This document shows positions 29,421 through 41,200 of a DNA stretch of 64,000 nucleotides, piece by piece; positions within the stretch are counted from its first letter, which is position 1, and every line of letters begins with the position of its first letter. The stretch lies in the NCBI GenBank assembly GCA_905221605.1, contig CAJNDS010002825.1, forward strand, positions 62,001-126,000, written 5' to 3'. The notes under the pieces are model-generated. The model was given only the letters and a program-made list of their open reading frames with translations, was not told the origin of the DNA and did no database searches. This stretch comes from Symbiodinium natans. Its lineage: Eukaryota > Sar > Dinophyceae > Suessiales > Symbiodiniaceae. The position numbers and the translations under genes were made by a program.

Positions 29421-29769
29421 CGAAGTAAAATAGTTTTTGATCCTGCAGCCGGCGTGGACTGGTTCAGAGCGACTGGGATCTGTGCTTGGAACGGCACTTG
29501 GTCCTCAGAGTGACTTTTTCAACTCTTATGTGTGGATGCTTGGCGGTCTCGTTTTGCACATTCTGCGATTCGTTGCATGGACAAAAGAGAACTGTGGATC
29601 ATTGGTGGATCTTTGGAAATTCTGGGAATGTTTGATGCCTTGGATGCTGAGGTGGCTTTTCAATTGGGCGATTCAATTTTGGTGCGCTTTGGTGGTTTCG
29701 TCGACGCTGACGGCTGCCAGGATTGCAGACGTCGCAATGTTTTCTAAGTTTTGATCCCATTTTTTCCGT
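29421..29769. other. No recognised gene
   Basis: A plus-strand frame (LELWMLGG..., 29,437-29,754) has no recognisable domain. The mitochondrial fragment starts at the right edge. Confidence 0.4.
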
Positions 29770-30166
29770 GGGCTTTCTTGATTACAGCTTTCATGCTGCA
29801 TTACCAATCTTATCTGGTACACTTCTTTTAATATTGGGTGATCTTCATCCTAATACAGTTTTCTTTGGCCCTAGACTTGGAAGAGATCCTATATTCTATC
29901 AACATTTATTTTGGTTTTTTGGACATCCAGAAGTTTAAATTTATTACTTCCTGCATTTGGGATGATTTTACAATCAATACTCTTTGGTAACCAAGCAATG
30001 ATCTTTGCCATGTCATTTATTTCTCTTCTTGGAAGTCTTGTTTGGGGGCATCATATGTATACTGTAGGTTTAGAAAGCGATACAAGAGCTTATTGTGCAG
30101 GAGTTACAATCTTAATATCCTTACCAACTGGTACAAAAATGTTTAATTGGCTTTTTACATATCTTG
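29770..30166 (+). pseudogene. cox1: Nuclear copy of mitochondrial cox1 fragment
   Basis: AT-rich island encoding the middle of cytochrome c oxidase subunit [47 protein letters not shown] with the heme-copper site HPEV, then SLLGSLVWGHHMYTVGLES and GVTILISLPTGTKMFNWL. The two His of WGHHMYTVG are CuB ligands in the family. Frame breaks occur near 29,795 (after FML) and near 29,935 (one base missing after HPEV), so it cannot make subunit I. Base composition differs sharply from both flanks. A GC-rich GCATCCCGC stretch begins at 30,180. This is a nuclear mitochondrial insertion unless it is an assembly join. Confidence 0.92.
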
Positions 30167-30464
30167 CCCCCAAGTCCTGCGCGTCCCCCGCATCCCGCCC
30201 GCGCATCCCGCATCCTGCCCCCCCCCCCAAGCACAGACAGAAGAGGGGGCCATTGGTTACTTCCCATTGCGTACGTACTTCCATATCGCAGGTTGCTGAA
30301 GGTCTCTGTTCGCAACATATGAAACAGTCCTCCTGTGGCCAGGAAGGCGCTCGTCTTGTGGCATACGGATGCAAATCACGTCTCGTATCAGTTTGGAGAG
30401 GATCAGGTGCAACGGAACTCCCAGCCATTTAGATTCTTGGAGTGTCCAACCCTGTAGCGCAGCA
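30167..30464. other. No gene seen; GC-rich low complexity at left
   Basis: 30,180-30,232 is a GCATCCCGC/CCCCCC-rich tract directly after the cox1 piece. The rest has no clear feature. Confidence 0.45.
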
Positions 30465-31938
30465 ATGGCCAAAGCTGGGTGGACACAGCGAGTGGCAAGA
30501 GCGGCAAGCGTGATGATTTCCTCCTATGTTGCCAAGACTCTGTGCGTCGCGAGGTTTGCGCATGCCTTTTTGGGACCAAATGGATCGGCTATCGCCAGGA
30601 GGGCATTTGTAGAGAGAGCACATCAAGCAGAACCGCTGCAGCTTTACTACCTGGATTGCGGCGCCGGGCTGTCGTTGCTGGAGGCGCATCTGGAGAAGTA
30701 CCGCTTCTTGCGCGGCACGGAGGTGCCGAGCGCCGACGACCTCGTGGCCCGGGAGAAGGTGGAGGCGGCGGGTCACAACTTGGAGAAGTACCCCTTCCCT
30801 CGAGTTCGGGACTGGATCGAGCGCTTGAGGCAGACGGATGCCACGACTACAGCTTCCGGAGAGGTGGCCGTCGAGTTCTTGGAGCACTCCCCGGTGAACT
30901 TGGACTACATCAAGCAGCTCCGGAGCCAAGAGGAGCAGGTGGCGCTTGGGAGTTCTTGGGAGTTCTTGGGAACATTGCCGGGTTTTTCAGGGCATTCAGG
31001 GCTGAGGGGGATGCAGCAAGCACCGGCACCAGCAGCAAGCCTCGAGATTTCTTGAGCACTGGCAGCATTTGGCCAGGAGTTCAAGTACCACGTGTACGCG
31101 AAGCGGGTCACCGAGAGCTTCGACGAGGACGCTCTCCCGATGGATCTGCCCCTTGAGACGCGCTGTGCTCGTTTCACCATCGAGCCGGGCGTCTTCGAGA
31201 AGCTGCCCGGCCTCCACGTGGTCACGGCACTGGTGCTGAATGCTCCGAACCTGGACGCCGAGGGCTGGATCAAAGGCCACTTCGACTCTGTTTGCAAGAT
31301 GGTCGCTGGCAAGAAGCTCGAGGCCAAGAGGGGTCGGCTCGATGTCTGGAAGCGCTACACCAGTGAGCTCAAGGACCGGGGCTCCGACAACCTCTTCCTG
31401 ACAAAGGGTGCCCGGCGAGAGCCTACAGTCCAGTCCATGCAGTCCCCCCCTGGACCAGAAGGGCAAGAGCTTCTCGGTAAACCCTCTGGTAGACTTCTAC
31501 AACACCCTCTCCGTCAAGCACGTGGTCACTGGCGGCGGCTTCGACTTGGAAGCAATGCCAGGGGATCTCCGGTTGCGGCTTTCCAAGAAGGGTGACAGCT
31601 TCCTGGCCTTAGACAGTCAAGGTGGCCGGCCGGTGGAGGTGGAGCCTGGCGAGGTGAACTACATCGCAGAGGGCGCGGACACGGAGACCACGGGCAACGT
31701 CGTCACCCGGCACCTGGCCTACAAGCAATCCCGCCTGGGCCTCATCCAGGAAGGCTCCAAGCACGTCTTCCTCATGTTCGAGATGCCTCCCGACCTGGTC
31801 GACGACGTCGCCCCCGAGTTGATCCAGGACTTGCGCCGCCTCCCAGGCCTCTACAGCGAGGGCCACGGCGCCAGCGTCCACATCCAGGTCCTCCGCCCTT
31901 CCCGGCCCAGCGTGCAGATCCGGAGCCTTCCAGCCTGA
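30465..31938 (+). CDS. GST-C-like plus B3/4 (Phe-tRNA-synthetase-type) domain protein, copy 1
   Basis: Exon 1 runs from ATG 30465 to 30938; exon 2 from 31077 to stop 31936-31938. The 138-bp intron has GT-AG ends and keeps phase 0 (SQEEQ then EFKYHVYAKRV). The N-terminal part (LLEAHLEKYRFLRG, PSADDLVAREKVE, PFPRVRDWIERL) resembles the GST C-terminal-like module of elongation factor 1 subunits and tRNA synthetases. The rest is a solo B3/4 domain as in Phe-tRNA synthetase beta and COG3382 proteins: ARFTIEPGVFEKLPGLHVVT, SVNPLVDFYNTLSVKH, GGGFDLEAMPGDLRLRL, YKQSRLGL, KHVFLMFEMP. In synthetases the domain helps clear mischarged tRNA; here that role is inferred. One extra C in a C7 run (31444-31450) breaks the frame between MQSP and LDQKGKSF. 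The first ~57 residues are unique to this copy. Confidence 0.72.
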
Positions 31939-32176
31939 AGCTCGTAGTTCTCCAGCTGCGCAAAGAGACTGCGCGTGACTGCGCGTGACTGCGCTTGCGC
32001 CTTCCTTTCCGCGATCCCATCGTCCTCTTGCCTGAAACAGGTCAGAGGCTGTAGCGGCTATAGGATGGCTCGATGTCTCTCGTAGAGTGGGGCTTTGCCT
32101 CGGCCTTTGCAGCTTGGTATACCGTGCGTAGTGCGCATAAAACACCTGGCGCGAGAGGTCGCATGCTGGGGAGATG
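30637..32176 (+). repeat. ~1.54-kb duplicated gene segment, copy 1
   Basis: Matches 36685-38233 at an offset of 6,048 bp. It differs mainly by a few substitutions and small indels after the coding part (near 31,965-31,985 and 32,055). Both flanks diverge abruptly. Confidence 0.95.
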
Positions 32177-32457
32177 GGCACTTCATGGCCTCAGTTGACG
32201 TGTGAGCCGGTCGCATGCCAGACCCGTTCTCAAGGCATCGAGGGGCGTGAAGCGGTAGAGGGCCAGGGGTGTGATGAGCCCTGAGATTATGAAGATGCTA
32301 CAAGATGCGGCCACGCCTGACGACAAGCATGGTACTGTCATATTGCTGGAGGTTGGGCTGCTCCTTGCAGCTTGAAGCGGTAAGCCAACGTCCCTGTGAG
32401 GTGGGTGCTCTTTGGGTGTCGGCGTTTTGTGCCACGACCTCATCTTGCTTCTTGTGA
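32177..32457. other. No gene seen
   Basis: Short spacer between the B3/4 copy and the first desaturase piece. Confidence 0.4.
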
Positions 32458-32868
32458 ATGGCATATCCGGGCTACCGCGCTAGCCACTGGGCCACTGAGG
32501 TTTGGCAAGCCCAGTACAGCATCTACATGATGTCTCTGCTTGCAGCAGCAGCGCTCGTTTGGCACTGGGTTCTGGGTCACGAAGTTCTGACACCCTTTCT
32601 GTATACAGCCACCGTGGCAATGCTCTCATTGGGATGGCTTGGTTGTCTGTGTGCGCAACTGATGCAGCTCCTGCAGCTGGCGCAGCTGGTAGTGCTTCTG
32701 CTTGCAACAGCTGTGGCACAGCGGGCCTTGGAGAACTTCGTGCATGAATGCTCGTACCATCCTTTGTTGCTGTACTTCAGCTTCCATTCACTTCCATCTT
32801 ACATGTGCACTTTGCAACTTCCGACAAACATAGATCAAGCTCATAAACTCATAGCAGAGATTCTCTGA
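32458..32868 (+). CDS. Fatty-acid desaturase-like exon, N-terminal part
   Basis: Open frame with hydrophobic segments (SIYMMSLLAAAALVWHWVLG and a Leu/Ala-rich stretch ending LVVLLLATAVAQRALE), followed by FVHECSYHP. HECSYH at 32743-32760 fits histidine box 1 (HX3-4H) of membrane desaturases, which bind a di-iron centre and introduce double bonds into acyl chains. A possible GT donor lies inside the box at ~32,755, so the true exon may end there. The C-terminal box is ~3.3 kb downstream at 36036-36050. Box 2 was not found. The link between the pieces is inference. Confidence 0.5.
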   Translation: MAYPGYRASHWATEVWQAQYSIYMMSLLAAAALVWHWVLGHEVLTPFLYTATVAMLSLGWLGCLCAQLMQLLQLAQLVVLLLATAVAQRALENFVHECSYHPLLLYFSFHSLPSYMCTLQLPTNIDQAHKLIAEIL

Positions 32869-33880
32869 CCTCCGCCGCTTCACATCGACGTGCAGGCATC
32901 GAAGGGCTCGCATCCCAAAGTCCCACAGCTCTCACATATGACTGTCGGCCTCAGTTGGCCTGCATGCAGCATGTTGCAGGCTGAGTGCATCTGGTGCCGA
33001 GGCATGGCAACGCCTTCGAGACGCGTGCCTGGAACGATGGTGTGATGGCCCGGATGGCAGGCTTGCCAACTTTGTTTGGAGAATGCTTTTAGCAGGCGGC
33101 AGAAGCCAGAGAGGTTCGGACATGCCTCTCGCTGCAGGAGCTCTCGTCTTCAAGGACATCGCATCATACCGCCGAAGCCATCAAGTGCATCATGCCCGCT
33201 TCGGTCTTGAGGAGGACTGTTGAAGCCTCCCATTGCTGCTAGTGACTGTGCATCACAATGCATCAAATGGGATGTGTGCCAGGACCCAGATCGGATCATC
33301 TACCGAAGGGCAGCTTTGGGAGACCAAGCGCCAGCTGTGCTCTGGGCAGCTCGGACTGTTTGAAGCCAAGCCTTCAAGGCGAGCCTGTCTGGAGCATTCT
33401 CCGGCAGACTTCTGAATTTCCGCCGCTGTCAGAGGCGTGCGATGCGTGGTCGGAGAGACGTGCCAATAATTCGACAGTGCAAGGCTTAAGTGAGACTACA
33501 GGTTCCGTAGCGATTTCGCGCACTCGACCACATGATGCCATACCGCCGCGTGACTGCTGAGTGCAGGGATCCTTAAACTCTTACACCGTTAGGACTAACC
33601 AGGTTCCCGGAGTATTTATTCTCGAACAAGCAGCACGTAACTTTTCTGTTTTGTTTTCATGGCGGGAACTTATTATTCTCCACGGGCTTCTGTGTCGAAT
33701 GGATAGGAGTATGCGATATTGCGGCTCTTTTCGCTGCTGTGGTTCTTCACGTTCGCAGCGGAGATTCATTCGTCCAAACCGCAATTTGTGTTTGCATTGA
33801 CAGCGCCATTTTGTTGCGGTCAGTTCTGCCGTTTCTTTTGTTGTGATGTTGCTGCAAAGTTGTACGGAAAAGAGAAGGGC
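32869..33880. other. Probable intron or intergenic DNA
   Basis: No domain-bearing frame. If the desaturase pieces are one gene this is intronic. 33,740-33,850 shares TCGTCCAAACCGCAA and CGGTCAGTTC words with 34,195-34,290. Confidence 0.35.
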
Positions 33881-34124
33881 CCGCCACACATTCGTCAATT
33901 TTCTCCAAGTGACGTGGCCTTCTCAATTTTTTGAGCAGGCGCGCAAATCTGAGAAGGCTCGCGAAATCCAGCGAATGCGCGGAAGAGCACGCGAAAGACT
34001 AGTGGAAGAGGAGATCCGCTCCGCCACACATTCGTCCATTTTCTCCAAGTGACGTGGCCTTCTCAATTTTTTGAGCGGGCGCGCAAATCTGAGAAGGCTC
34101 GCGAAATCCAGCGAATGCGCGGAG
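33881..34124. repeat. Direct duplication, two ~104-bp copies
   Basis: 33881-33983 and 34021-34124 are nearly identical (CGCCACACATTCGTC ... CCAGCGAATGCGCGG), offset 140 bp. Confidence 0.95.
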
Positions 34125-35715
34125 GGACCTCGATGAAAACAGTGCCATCGTGTTCCAGCTCATTTTGCTACTGGGGACTGGGGCTGTCATGCTCGCGGAG
34201 CGGACTCGTCCAAACCGCAAGTTTGCATTGGTTATGTCAGAACAGGTCTTTGTCGAAACGGTCAGTTCAGCTGTTTTTGTTGTTGACCTTGTTGCATATC
34301 GACGAGACACCAAGCAGGGCCACCCTAAGGTAGTAACAACAAGGCTCGAGTCGAGAGCATTCAGGCTTCTGTCAGAATGAGGCCAAGCTGGTTCAAAAGT
34401 CTAGGCAGTCGGTGCAAAGCCCGCAATAAACCGATCGCAATGTCTTAGGCTGAAACCCGATAATTGAGAAACAGTTGAGAACATCGAGAAGCATCGAGAC
34501 AAAATCGTTTTTGGCTGCAAGTACCAGGCACCAGCTAGACCCAAATCCGAGTTGGTATGTGGGGATACTCATTGCTTGATAGAAATTCAGGAAATTTCAG
34601 TGCGTCTGGGACAAGCACCGTTGACATTTCGTCTCGTCGGCGCGAGCCCGACTCACTGGAGCCAGTCGCCAAGTTTTTCTTCAGAGTTCCTGATTCGCTC
34701 TGTTTTGTAAGTTTTTGTAAACAACTCGAACCCTATTGTACTTTGTTAGCTTTTGGAACGGGTACAATTTTTTTGGGACCTCACAGGAAGTGTCCGTTTC
34801 TTAGTCAAGCGTAAATGTATGTACCATGCAAACGAAATTCGGACTGCCGAGCTGTTGATGATAATTGAAAGGAACGAAAGGAACGTGTACTAGTTACAAC
34901 CGACTCATTGTGACTCCTGGCAGCCTCACACAAGTTTGGATTTCATTGGAACGGCCATTGGCTGGGGAGTACGGTCTAGTTTTCATTTTGGATGTATATA
35001 TCAAATTGCGGATTGCCCAGCTGCTGGCGATGATTTCAAGGAATGCCTCCTCGTTTTCCAAGAGCCCAAATTCGATGCTCTGGTTGCGGAGATAGTAAAC
35101 ATATGGACTGTGCAGCAGTTGTTGTTCTCTCCACGAACCTGAAATTGAACACCTCACAAGAATCCTGCAAAAGTTCTGACCGAAATTCAAGTAGTTCTTT
35201 GGTTGTATACGTGAGTGCTGCGATCCAGCAGTTGCTGCACAGCAAAAGTGTTTACGTAGTTTTTTGCCCACTAACGTTTGTCAATCACCTTGGAGAGGGG
35301 TTAACGCCTGTGCTTTTGGGGCGTTTCGTGATTCAGGTAGGTGGATGCTTCAGGGCTCAATGCAGAGATGAAACCATTGGTATGTATGTGCCAGAAAATA
35401 TTCCGTAATGTGCTAGTGTATGTATGGTGAGATAATTGTAACGCTACGCCCACCTCGGCCACGCCCTGCGCAGCCGTGTGTGAAGACCAGGATCACTGGC
35501 CTCGCCGTGTGGGTTGGGCAAAGGGGGGGGGACGGGGTTGTGATCTGCGTGCACCTCTGCCAAGGCATGGTACAAGGAGAACTTGGGAAACATCCGCCTC
35601 CACTATCTGCTGAAGATCTGTGTCCTCTTTGGGATTGGAGGTCTCTTTATTCAGGCTACCACGCAGCAAGGGTGCTTTATAGTGCATTTGGTGTGATCAA
35701 AAGCTGCAGGCTTGG
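34125..35715. other. No recognised gene
   Basis: Short frames without domains. Probably intron of the desaturase-like gene or intergenic DNA. Confidence 0.35.
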
Positions 35716-36098
35716 AGGACTGGAGTGGCAGTGTGGCTCTCCAGCTACATCTTGATTCTTCCGGTGCTTCGTATGTATGCCGAGCATGCAGACGCTCGGA
35801 GTGAAGCACAGTCTGCATCACATCAGCAACCAGTGTGTGAGCCACTGTGTTGCCACTGTGAGTCAATGTGAGTCAACGTGCGCCCGGACCCCTAGAGGAA
35901 CATGGCGGGCTCGTCGGAGATCCGCCAGAGGATGCGCAGGGTCGCAAGGCTTTCCTCGCAGGACACTGGACCATGACCCGTTCAAACATCGGCCTGCTGC
36001 ACCGATGGATCTTCCATCCACTGAATGATGGCTTCCACACATTGCACCATCTCTACCCAAAAGTTCCCTTTCATCAGCCTGTGCCTCAGGTTCTTTGA
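35716..36098 (+). CDS. Fatty-acid desaturase-like exons, C-terminal part
   Basis: Frame near 35,720-35,800 reads TGVAVWLSSYILILPVLRMY then AEHADA: a membrane segment plus the charged ER/AEH region found before the last box in relatives. After a gap of ~140 bp, probably a short intron with acceptor near TCGCAG at ~35,960, it reads HWTMTRSNIGLLHRWIFHPL and NDGFHTLHHLYPKVPFHQ to a stop at 36,096-36,098. HTLHH (36036-36050) is histidine box 3, HXXHH. Exact splice sites are not settled. The enzyme would sit in ER or plastid membrane; regiospecificity cannot be called. Confidence 0.62.
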
Positions 36099-36684
36099 AT
36101 TGCACTTGCATGGCGTGCTTGTTGTGACTGCGGCCCGCGGGAGAAGGGGGAGCCAACTCAGGCTACGGAGCCTTCACGGCCTTCTGATGGCGGAAGAGCC
36201 GGCTTACCGACAGCAGTGCCAAATGTTAGTGAATGACAAGCTACAGGCCTTTTGGTCCAAGGGCCCAAAAGAACGGTATACCGCTTGGGCAGCTTCAGTC
36301 GGTAAGCTGCTCTGCCGTTGTTATTGCTTCGGCGCTCGCGCCTGAAACAGGTAGAGAGAGCCGAGGTTTCTCCGGAAGCCCAGGAAGCCCCCACGAAACT
36401 CGGGGGAGCACTGCTGCCGTTTGGCATCGCCTGAAGCAGGTGAGGCCCAATACCATCTCGCTTTTGACTGCTGGACAGGCCATGACAGGCCATGGATGTG
36501 ATCAGTTGCTTGTGGCTGCTTGTAGGGAAATGAGTGGGAAATGTAGGGAAGCGACGGAAAGCAGTACAGGCCGTCGGTGAACCGCAGCGCCCCCAACAGC
36601 TCTGCCCCCTGGGCTTTTTCAGCTTGCGTGGTTTAGTGCCCTCTGCTACACCACCGCAGCTCCTACGGATGTGCAATCTCAAGT
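36099..36684. other. No gene seen
   Basis: Spacer between desaturase end and the second B3/4 copy. Frames are short and opposed. Confidence 0.4.
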
Positions 36685-37986
36685 TGCAGCTCTACTACCT
36701 GGATTGCGGCGCCGGGCTGTCGTTGCTGGAGGCGCATCTGGAGAAGTACCGCTTCTTGCGCGGCACGGAGGTGCCGAGCGCCGACGACCTCGTGGCCCGG
36801 GAGAAGGTGGAGGCGGCGGGTCACAACTTGGAGAAGTACCCCTTCCCTCGAGTTCGGGACTGGATCGAGCGCTTGAGGCAGACGGATGCCACGACTACAG
36901 CTTCCGGAGAGGTGGCCGTCGAGTTCTTGGAGCACTCCCCGGTGAACTTGGACTACATCAAGCAGCTCCGGAGCCAAGAGGAGCAGGTGGCGCTTGGGAG
37001 TTCTTGGGAGTTCTTGGGAACATTGCCGGGTTTTTCAGGGCATTCAGGGCTGAGGGGGATGCAGCAAGCACCGGCACCAGCAGCAAGCCTCGAGATTTCT
37101 TGAGCACTGGCAGCATTTGGCCAGGAGTTCAAGTACCACGTGTACGCGAAGCGGGTCACCGAGAGCTTCGACGAGGACGCTCTCCCGATGGATCTGCCCC
37201 TTGAGACGCGCTGTGCTCGTTTCACCATCGAGCCGGGCGTCTTCGAGAAGCTGCCCGGCCTCCACGTGGTCACGGCACTGGTGCTGAATGCTCCGAACCT
37301 GGACGCCGAGGGCTGGATCAAAGGCCACTTCGACTCTGTTTGCAAGATGGTCGCTGGCAAGAAGCTCGAGGCCAAGAGGGGTCGGCTCGATGTCTGGAAG
37401 CGCTACACCAGTGAGCTCAAGGACCGGGGCTCCGACAACCTCTTCCTGACAAAGGGTGCCCGGCGAGAGCCTACAGTCCAGTCCATGCAGTCCCCCCCTG
37501 GACCAGAAGGGCAAGAGCTTCTCGGTAAACCCTCTGGTAGACTTCTACAACACCCTCTCCGTCAAGCACGTGGTCACTGGCGGCGGCTTCGACTTGGAAG
37601 CAATGCCAGGGGATCTCCGGTTGCGGCTTTCCAAGAAGGGTGACAGCTTCCTGGCCTTAGACAGTCAAGGTGGCCGGCCGGTGGAGGTGGAGCCTGGCGA
37701 GGTGAACTACATCGCAGAGGGCGCGGACACGGAGACCACGGGCAACGTCGTCACCCGGCACCTGGCCTACAAGCAATCCCGCCTGGGCCTCATCCAGGAA
37801 GGCTCCAAGCACGTCTTCCTCATGTTCGAGATGCCTCCCGACCTGGTCGACGACGTCGCCCCCGAGTTGATCCAGGACTTGCGCCGCCTCCCAGGCCTCT
37901 ACAGCGAGGGCCACGGCGCCAGCGTCCACATCCAGGTCCTCAGCCCTTCCCGGCCCAGCGTGCAGATCCGGAGCCTTCCAGCCTGA
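36685..37986 (+). CDS. GST-C-like plus B3/4 domain protein, copy 2
   Basis: Same exon-intron plan as copy 1: exon to 36986, GT-AG intron 36987-37124, second exon to stop 37984-37986. The same extra C in a C7 run (37492-37498) breaks the frame at the same place. Coding differences from copy 1 are minimal (one Arg to Ser near the end). The sequence upstream of 36685 is unrelated to copy 1's N-terminus. An in-frame ATG at 36534 gives a different leader (MGNVGKRRKAVQ). The intron shows this is DNA duplication, not a retrocopy. Which copy, if either, has the original 5' end is unknown. Confidence 0.68.
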
Positions 37987-38233
37987 AGCTCGTAGTTCTC
38001 CAGCTGCGCCTCTTTGCGACTGCGCGTGACTGCGCGTGACGGCGCGTGACTGCGCTTGCGCCTTCCTTTCCGCGATCCCATCGTCCTCTTGCCTGAAACA
38101 GGTCAGAGGCTGTAGCGGGATGGCTCGATGTCTCTCGTAGAGTGGGGCTTTGCCTCGGCCTTTGCAGCTTGGTATACCGTGCGTAGTGCGCATAAAACAC
38201 CTGGCGCGAGAGGTCGCATGTTGGGGGAGATGG
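36685..38233 (+). repeat. ~1.55-kb duplicated gene segment, copy 2
   Basis: Counterpart of 30637-32176 in direct orientation. The ~140 bp after the stop, including GACTGCGCGTGACTGCGCG short repeats, is included. Similarity ends at GGTCGCATG(T/C)TGGGG. Confidence 0.95.
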
Positions 38234-41200
38234 TGTTTAACCCCTACGCCCTCTTGCCCGAAAAAACTCGGAGTAACCTAGTAGCAAATATCGCCTTGGC
38301 GCGGGAAGCCACAGAGCATGGAGCACCGTAAGCACCACAAACAGTTGACAAGTGCTCTCTTTGGCAGAAGCGCTGGTCTTGTTCAGCGACTGCCTGCCTT
38401 CGAGAGGCTTTTGGTCGGCCAGATGGCACTTAGCCCGCTCGAAAGATGCTAAAGTGAAGTGCCAAATGCAGGGTCCACGGTTCCTTTGAGTGGGAGAGTC
38501 TCGACCACGTTACTTGCCATGCCTGTCGGATACGTGGCGAGCATGGCCCTTCAACGGCTGTAAGTAAGTGTCTCTCTCCCTCTCTCTCTCCAAGGGAAGA
38601 AGGCTTCGCCACAATGTGTCTGTGTGTGTGTGTGTGGATTTGAGATGTGACATATGCACACCGTTTCCAAAAAGAACATACTCCGAGCGCGCATGTGCTT
38701 GGTATGTCTCCAGGAGATCCAGACATGCTGTTCCTTCTAGCATGTAACTTCATGCGATTTGTGCTTGTATAGCTACTCCAAATCCGTTAGCTTGTTTGGC
38801 AAGCTGACGGGCTCAGGATCCAACTTGCTCCGTGCGATTTCCCTCGATGGCCAATGGACTTGAGCCAGTACTTCGAGATCAGCAGTGACCTCTGTCCCTA
38901 AACTCTAAACCCTACTCACCTGTATTGTGTGTCATAAATTGTGTCTCAGATCCAGTTACGAAAGCTCTCCAGAACTTGTTCTGCCAGAAAGCTTAAAGGG
39001 TCTGGTGGGGGGGCACCCAAAGTGGACCAATTCGGGTGTGCTTTTGGCTGGGGGCATGGGGGTTTCAGCCCCATCGGACAGGCCAACTCCGACGCCCTGA
39101 ACCCCCCAAACCTCCAGGTTATTGGTTTTGCAAATTCCCACTCCCCCCCCCAGCCAGCCCCCCCGCTCTTTCATCCGTGCCAGCTCGCTTCCAAGCGTAC
39201 AGCGTACGAATCCTGTCCAAGTCTATCACGCGAGCATGGGGTTTGCAAATGGGGGTGCTGCGCCCCCCCCCCGGGCTTCCTAAGCTAGTTTCCTCTGTCC
39301 CTACCTTCCCGATGTTGGCTTAATCAAGTCGAGCCAGAGCAGCCTTGAGCCAACGGCTTACAGATTTCAATTTTGAGACGAGTGATGTGCCGGAGGGTTT
39401 GTTGTTCTTTGCTGGTTGGCCTACTTATTGCCGTCCGCACCCCAGTGGTCTATTGCCAACGTAATGCGACTCCTCCCCCAAGGCACACAAACTTTCTGAG
39501 AGCCGGACAAAAGAATCGGTGCGAGTGCAAGCTGTGGAAGCTTAGTGTGGTAGCCGTCAGCCGTTATCTTCTCAAATAAGAAATATGCTTACAAGTGCCT
39601 TGCCTTCGATCGAGCGTTAGTTGTCTTAAATATACATCAGCTGTGAAAACCCATTAGCTGCGCCTTCAAGCTGTTCCATCCTATAGGCAGAACAGTGTAC
39701 GCCCCTTTGTCACCCCAAAGCCCGTTACACCGTTCCGACATATTCAAGACCCCTTGCGAGCAGTAGGGACAGAGCTTGGGGGTCCTGTATACCGGCAACC
39801 AAAAGTGAAAAGAGGGCGCGAGTTAAGAAAACGCGCCTCGATGGCCGTCCTGGCTTGCTGCGTCGATGAATGTTGCCAGCACAACAACGCAGAGCTGGTC
39901 CATGTCGCTTGTGTCCAGGTGGGTGTTTTCTTTCCATCCTTTCCGATGCAGGGTAGTGTTTAGGGTTCCAGATGGAAGGATGCGATTGTTTTTGCAGCAT
40001 GATCGTGCAAGTGGTTTTGTTTTCTGCTGTTGGCCCTGAAAAGCAACTAGGGTGCAGATAGTTCCTCCTTTCTCTTTCGCTAGAGCGGTGTCATCGCATA
40101 GGGAGAAACATAGGGCCCTGAAAGGACATGGCCGCTTGTTGGATGATGTCAAGTGTGTTCGCGTCGGTACCAGGGTCTTATACATTTTTTAGGTTACGCA
40201 GGCAATGTCTGCAGCGATGTATGTAAAGTAAATTAGCATATCATCGTTGCTATACTATACAGTATAATCAGTATAATGTAGGCTATGCTCGAGTATGGCG
40301 TCAGGTCTCCGACAACTGGCAGAGCCAGGAGGATGAGGCTTGGAGGGGTTCAGGGTTGGAGCGGACAGCTCGGTGGCTTCTGTAGAGCCTGGAGATTGCG
40401 AGTGGGTTCCGGTGGATTTGTATGTGAAGTTGTGGGCAGGACAAGCATTGGGAGGAAGTGGTCTGTGGAGTACAGCGTGCGATGTGCTCCAATTCTGGAT
40501 GTTCCGCCTCTAACTCCACTTCTCACGCATGCTGCCCAGGACCCAACCCACGAGATCAATGAAGGGCAGGTCAACGACATGCAAATGGACATGCATCTTG
40601 GCTCAGCTGGCCTCTAGTGCCGGAAAACACGACACAAGAACAGTCGATCTACTCCCTATGCAACCAAGTGCCCAGGAACCCCTATACTCTCACAACTCCC
40701 CTTTGCAACGTGCACGCGGCTTTGCAGCGTCATGCTCGTTGGGGTCTGTGCAACGCATAATTCACGAAAGCAGGAGAAACCTTGAGCAGCCAGCCGCATA
40801 ACCCCTGCAGCGCAATCACAAGTAACATGCGCTCTTCTTGCCAGCAGTGTAACAACTACGTCCATATGACTGACAGCATGCTGCTGCTGCTCCTCCTCCT
40901 CCTCGGCTACTTTCCACTACTGCTAGAACGAGTTCGATGACAACCTGCTTATGCTGCATGTTAAGCCCCATTCAGCCCCGAACGTGTTCCCTTGCACCCC
41001 CTTGGAGCTGCGTGTTTTTCGTAGTAGCGTATGGGGCAAGATACTACTAAAGTAAACTGTAGCGTATCCTGGGTACCTACATTTTCCTTGAGTCTCTTTG
41101 CCAGCTACGCCTAAACCCGTTGGAGGGCCAGTCACCTATCTAAAGGTCTACTCGCTCAAGCCCCGAATCAACGAACCCCCGAATCCCTGAAAACCGCCGC

